Positions 61,828 through 64,000 of a stretch of DNA of 64,000 nt are shown here, one piece after another. The stretch is from JACNKJ01 sp964344565 (lineage in GTDB: Bacteria; Krumholzibacteriota; Krumholzibacteriia; JACNKJ01): the NCBI GenBank assembly GCA_964344565.1, contig CAYFNT010000010.1, positions 1-64,000 of the forward strand. The letters run 5' to 3'. A model generated the notes under the pieces. That model saw only the letters and a list, made by a program, of their open reading frames with translations. It was not told where the DNA came from and searched no databases. Position 1 is the first letter of the stretch; the number at the start of each line of letters is the position of its first letter. Both the position numbers and the translations under genes were made by a program.

Positions 61828-63567
61828 CTAGCGGGCCAGGACCAGCTTCGTCGTGGCCGTGTAGTCGCCGGCGATGAGCTTGCAGAAGTAGATTCCCGAA
61901 CTCAGCTCCTCTCCCGAATCTCCACGACCATTCCAGTCGAACTGGTGGACGCTCTCGGTCTGGCCCACGATCTCGCGGCCCCAGACACGCCGGCCTCCCA
62001 GGTCGTAGATGGCGATGTCGACCTCGGCGGCGTCTTCAGGCAGGGCGTAGCGCAGCGTGGTCTTGGGATTGAAGGGATTGGGAAAACTGCTGAGCATCAG
62101 GGCTCCTGCTGGCGTCTCGTCCGCGCCGGTACCGACGGGGTAGAGCGGGAAATCCAGATCGATGAGGCTGCCTCCCACCACCGACACATTCTCGAACACC
62201 GCCTCCTGATATCCGGGGAGGCTCGCGGTCGCCGTATAGGTTCCGGGCAAGAGCAGACGTACATAGCGTCCGTGCACGGGCTCGCTCATGCGTGGGTGGT
62301 TGATGACCGGCTCGCCGATCACGGCCACTTCCGCGGCGAGGGGTTCCAGGGTCGTCGCGTCGTAGACATTCCCGCGCAGGCCGTCGCCGTGCACCCGGTT
62401 CAGCAGCACGCGGATACCCTTCAGATTCTCCTCCACGATCTCCGCGATGCGCACGATGCCCGTGGGGAAGAACTCGGTGGCGGTCTCGATGAGATAGGCC
62501 TGGGTGCCGTGCTCCCAGTACATCCAATTGTAGGTTTGTCCGTTGCCGTAGAAGAATTCGGCCCCGTAGTAGCCGCTGCCCTCCTTGTGGATCGCGGCGG
62601 CCATGTCGTAGCAGAGGTCGATGCCCGCGGGATCGTCCCCGCAGTATCCCACGTACTCGCTGTAGCTGTGGAAACTGATGCCGGCCACGAAGTGTTCGCG
62701 ATCGAAGAGAGCCTGCTGCAGCTGGGATTCGTTCTCGGACATGGGTCCGGGGCCGCGGTAGACGATGCTGCATTCGAGGGAGCTGCCCGCCGTGCTCCAG
62801 CCCTCGGCGTAGTTGCGGTTGAGATCGACTCCGTCGGGATAGCTGGGATAGCTCGAGCCGCAGTATTCGTTCACCACGCCTTCGAAGATGCCGTCCTCGT
62901 CGTTGTCGCGCTTGTTCTTCCGCCACCATGGGCTGTCGATGCCCGTCTGCACGTAGAGGTAGCCCTCGGGATTCAGGATGGGGATGATCCAGATCTCCGT
63001 CTCGTCGATGAGGAAGGTGATTTCCGGATCGCTGCCGTAGCCGGCCACCATCTCCAGGATGAACTCCGCCATGACATTCGTGTTCACCGGCTCGCGGGCG
63101 TGGATCACCGCGTCGAGGCTGACGTCGGGCTCGTCCTCCTGAATCTGGGGATTGTCCGACAGCTTCAGGGCCCAGACCTCCACGCCGTCGCGGGTCGAAT
63201 AGCCCAACAGCTCCATGGCGGCGATCTCGGGATGATCGGCCACGGTGTCGGTCATCAAGTCGTAGATCTCCTGATAGGACCAATAATAGTAGTCGCTCCA
63301 CACGGCCCGGGAGGGAAGGACGAGCTCGTGCCGCAGTCCCTCGGCGACGAATTCATCGTACTCGCTTTCGGGAACCGCGAAATCGTAGCTTCGCCCCAAC
63401 CGATGAGCGGGAATCTCGGAAACCGCGTACTCGGCGTAGGCCTTGAGAAGAGCCAGATCCTCCCGGCTCTCGGGCGTCACGCGCAGGGTCAGGATGTCGG
63501 CGGCGAGAAGGGTAGTGGCGGAAAGGACGACGGTCAGAACCGTCAGGACGGCGAAAACTCGGCGCAT
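61828..63567 (-). CDS. M14 zinc carboxypeptidase with FlgD-like C-terminal domain
   Basis: 579 residues, signal peptide MRRVFAVLTVLTVVLSATTLLA. The M14 domain has VIHAREPVNTN (Zn His/Glu about residues 153-156), GVDLNRNYAEGW (substrate Asn/Arg), ISFHSYSEYVGY (third Zn His about 300) and AYLIETATEFFP (catalytic Glu about 361). A carboxypeptidase-regulatory-like strand domain follows (LRGNVYDATTLEPLAAEVAVIG), then the sorting domain (NPFNPKTTLRYALP...SGIYFCKLIAG...TKLVLAR). A secreted exopeptidase that would complement the C25 endoproteases. GAGGTGAGCC precedes the ATG. Confidence 0.93.
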   Translation of the reverse strand: MRRVFAVLTVLTVVLSATTLLAADILTLRVTPESREDLALLKAYAEYAVSEIPAHRLGRSYDFAVPESEYDEFVAEGLRHELVLPSRAVWSDYYYWSYQEIYDLMTDTVADHPEIAAMELLGYSTRDGVEVWALKLSDNPQIQEDEPDVSLDAVIHAREPVNTNVMAEFILEMVAGYGSDPEITFLIDETEIWIIPILNPEGYLYVQTGIDSPWWRKNKRDNDEDGIFEGVVNEYCGSSYPSYPDGVDLNRNYAEGWSTAGSSLECSIVYRGPGPMSENESQLQQALFDREHFVAGISFHSYSEYVGYCGDDPAGIDLCYDMAAAIHKEGSGYYGAEFFYGNGQTYNWMYWEHGTQAYLIETATEFFPTGIVRIAEIVEENLKGIRVLLNRVHGDGLRGNVYDATTLEPLAAEVAVIGEPVINHPRMSEPVHGRYVRLLLPGTYTATASLPGYQEAVFENVSVVGGSLIDLDFPLYPVGTGADETPAGALMLSSFPNPFNPKTTLRYALPEDAAEVDIAIYDLGGRRVWGREIVGQTESVHQFDWNGRGDSGEELSSGIYFCKLIAGDYTATTKLVLAR

Positions 63568-63628
63568 GGCTCACCTCGCTTGTGAGCCTCAAGTCTAGCA
63601 CATTCCCGACGAAGGGCTCCAGAACCCG

Positions 63629-64000
63629 CTAGGCCTCGGCCCTGAGCCGGTCGATCCTGCGCCCCATTCGGATTCCCAGGATCGGCATGACGATGGGCAG
63701 CGTGGCGTAGGCGAAACCGGCCCAAACCCCCACCTTGTACGGGGTGAGCCAGGCCACCAGGAAGGACAGCAGCCCGATGAGCGCCATGGTCCCGAAGGTG
63801 ACGATGCCCGATTGGGTGATCATGCGCTCGACTGCATTCAATTGCAGCTCTTCGGAGACGATCTTCGCCCTCAGGTAGAGAAGCACCACGCAGGCGTTCA
63901 TGGCGAAGAATCCCAGTCCGTAGATGATGAAGAGCCCGGTGAGGTCGCTGTTGGACTCGAGCACGAAGTTGGTAGGCAGCCAGCCGCCGCTTATCCAGTA
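63629..64000 (-). CDS. Membrane protein, TMEM175-like (5' end outside the window)
   Basis: The frame is open from the right edge to TAG at 63629 (123 codons). It encodes three to four helices: GLFIIYGLGFFAMNACVVLLYLRA, GIVTFGTMALIGLLSFLVAWL and VGVWAGFAYATLPIVMPILG. The segment WLPTNFVLESNSDLTGLFIIYG resembles the second half of TMEM175/DUF1211 channels (PFPTxLLGE...). The GTG at 63964 is not a convincing start, because sense codons continue upstream of it. Confidence 0.55.
   Translation of the reverse strand, partial: YWISGGWLPTNFVLESNSDLTGLFIIYGLGFFAMNACVVLLYLRAKIVSEELQLNAVERMITQSGIVTFGTMALIGLLSFLVAWLTPYKVGVWAGFAYATLPIVMPILGIRMGRRIDRLRAEA

Overview
This is a GC-rich bacterial chromosome segment of ordinary coding density, with no rRNA, tRNA, CRISPR array, insertion sequence or phage gene that I can see. 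Five large secreted proteins end in a FlgD-like C-terminal domain (NPFNPKT...GxxVxxLxxG...SGxYFYKL...MLK). Three of them are gingipain-type C25 proteases. Together with secreted beta-helix proteins, a fused CcoNO oxidase and MalT/SARP-type regulation, this suggests an uncultured FCB-related phylum of the Krumholzibacteriota/Eisenbacteria/Latescibacterota kind. That placement is inference from protein style; no marker gene is present.

Layout. 1-1.2 kb: a secreted beta-helix protein cut by the window edge. 1.4-6.2 kb: a small conserved protein, a giant MalT-like/SARP regulator, and a DUF2089-membrane-SHOCT mini-operon with a clear sigma70 promoter. 6.2-8.2 kb: an acetyltransferase and two lower-GC outer-membrane-type proteins. 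8.2-14.2 kb: a six-gene run with two CPBP membrane proteases, a DUF2164 protein, a lipase and a heterodimeric ABC exporter. 14.2-15.7 kb: heptamer repeats and an intact plus a decayed copy of a small secreted protein. 15.7-18 kb: threonine-to-glycine degradation (kbl and an SDR-type threonine dehydrogenase). 18.3-20.3 kb: an Omp28-like thioredoxin-fold protein whose first catalytic Cys codon is TGA. 20.6-24.4 kb: a carbamoyltransferase/SxtJ/DUF5989/SGNH module. 24.4-32.8 kb: Mrp with DUF971, ferredoxin, DUF6125, a lipoprotein, a YyaL-like protein and a TVP38 protein. 33-40.4 kb: a cbb3 oxidase operon (ccoI-S-NO-Q-P-G and a 40-residue membrane peptide). 40.4-46.4 kb: housekeeping and salvage enzymes. 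46.4-63.6 kb: a surface-protein region with a beta-helix lipoprotein, three C25 proteases, an acyl-CoA synthetase and an M14 carboxypeptidase.

Most interesting. (1) The gene at 18292..20274 reads through one in-frame TGA exactly at the first Cys of a TW-[C]-PYC redox motif, and a compact GC-rich hairpin follows the TGA at bacterial SECIS distance: a strong candidate selenoprotein of the secreted Omp28/thioredoxin type. (2) Five unrelated or partly related secreted proteins end in the same short C-terminal signature, consensus [ST]W[SG]xV[KN]x[LR]Y(E), distinct from the FlgD-like tag; it looks like a second sorting or anchoring signal. (3) Short heptamer arrays sit between stop codon and terminator hairpin at several gene ends. 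(4) A palindrome with core GTAC-N4-GTAC occurs three times. (5) Two intergenic inverted repeats of 106-123 bp look like MITE-type or structured elements.

How the genes work together: the operon structures support copper loading plus cbb3 respiration, threonine catabolism, envelope-stress sensing next to membrane proteases and lipid export, and a large secreted proteolytic apparatus (C25 and M14) suited to degrading external protein. All functions come from sequence reading only; no search was run.
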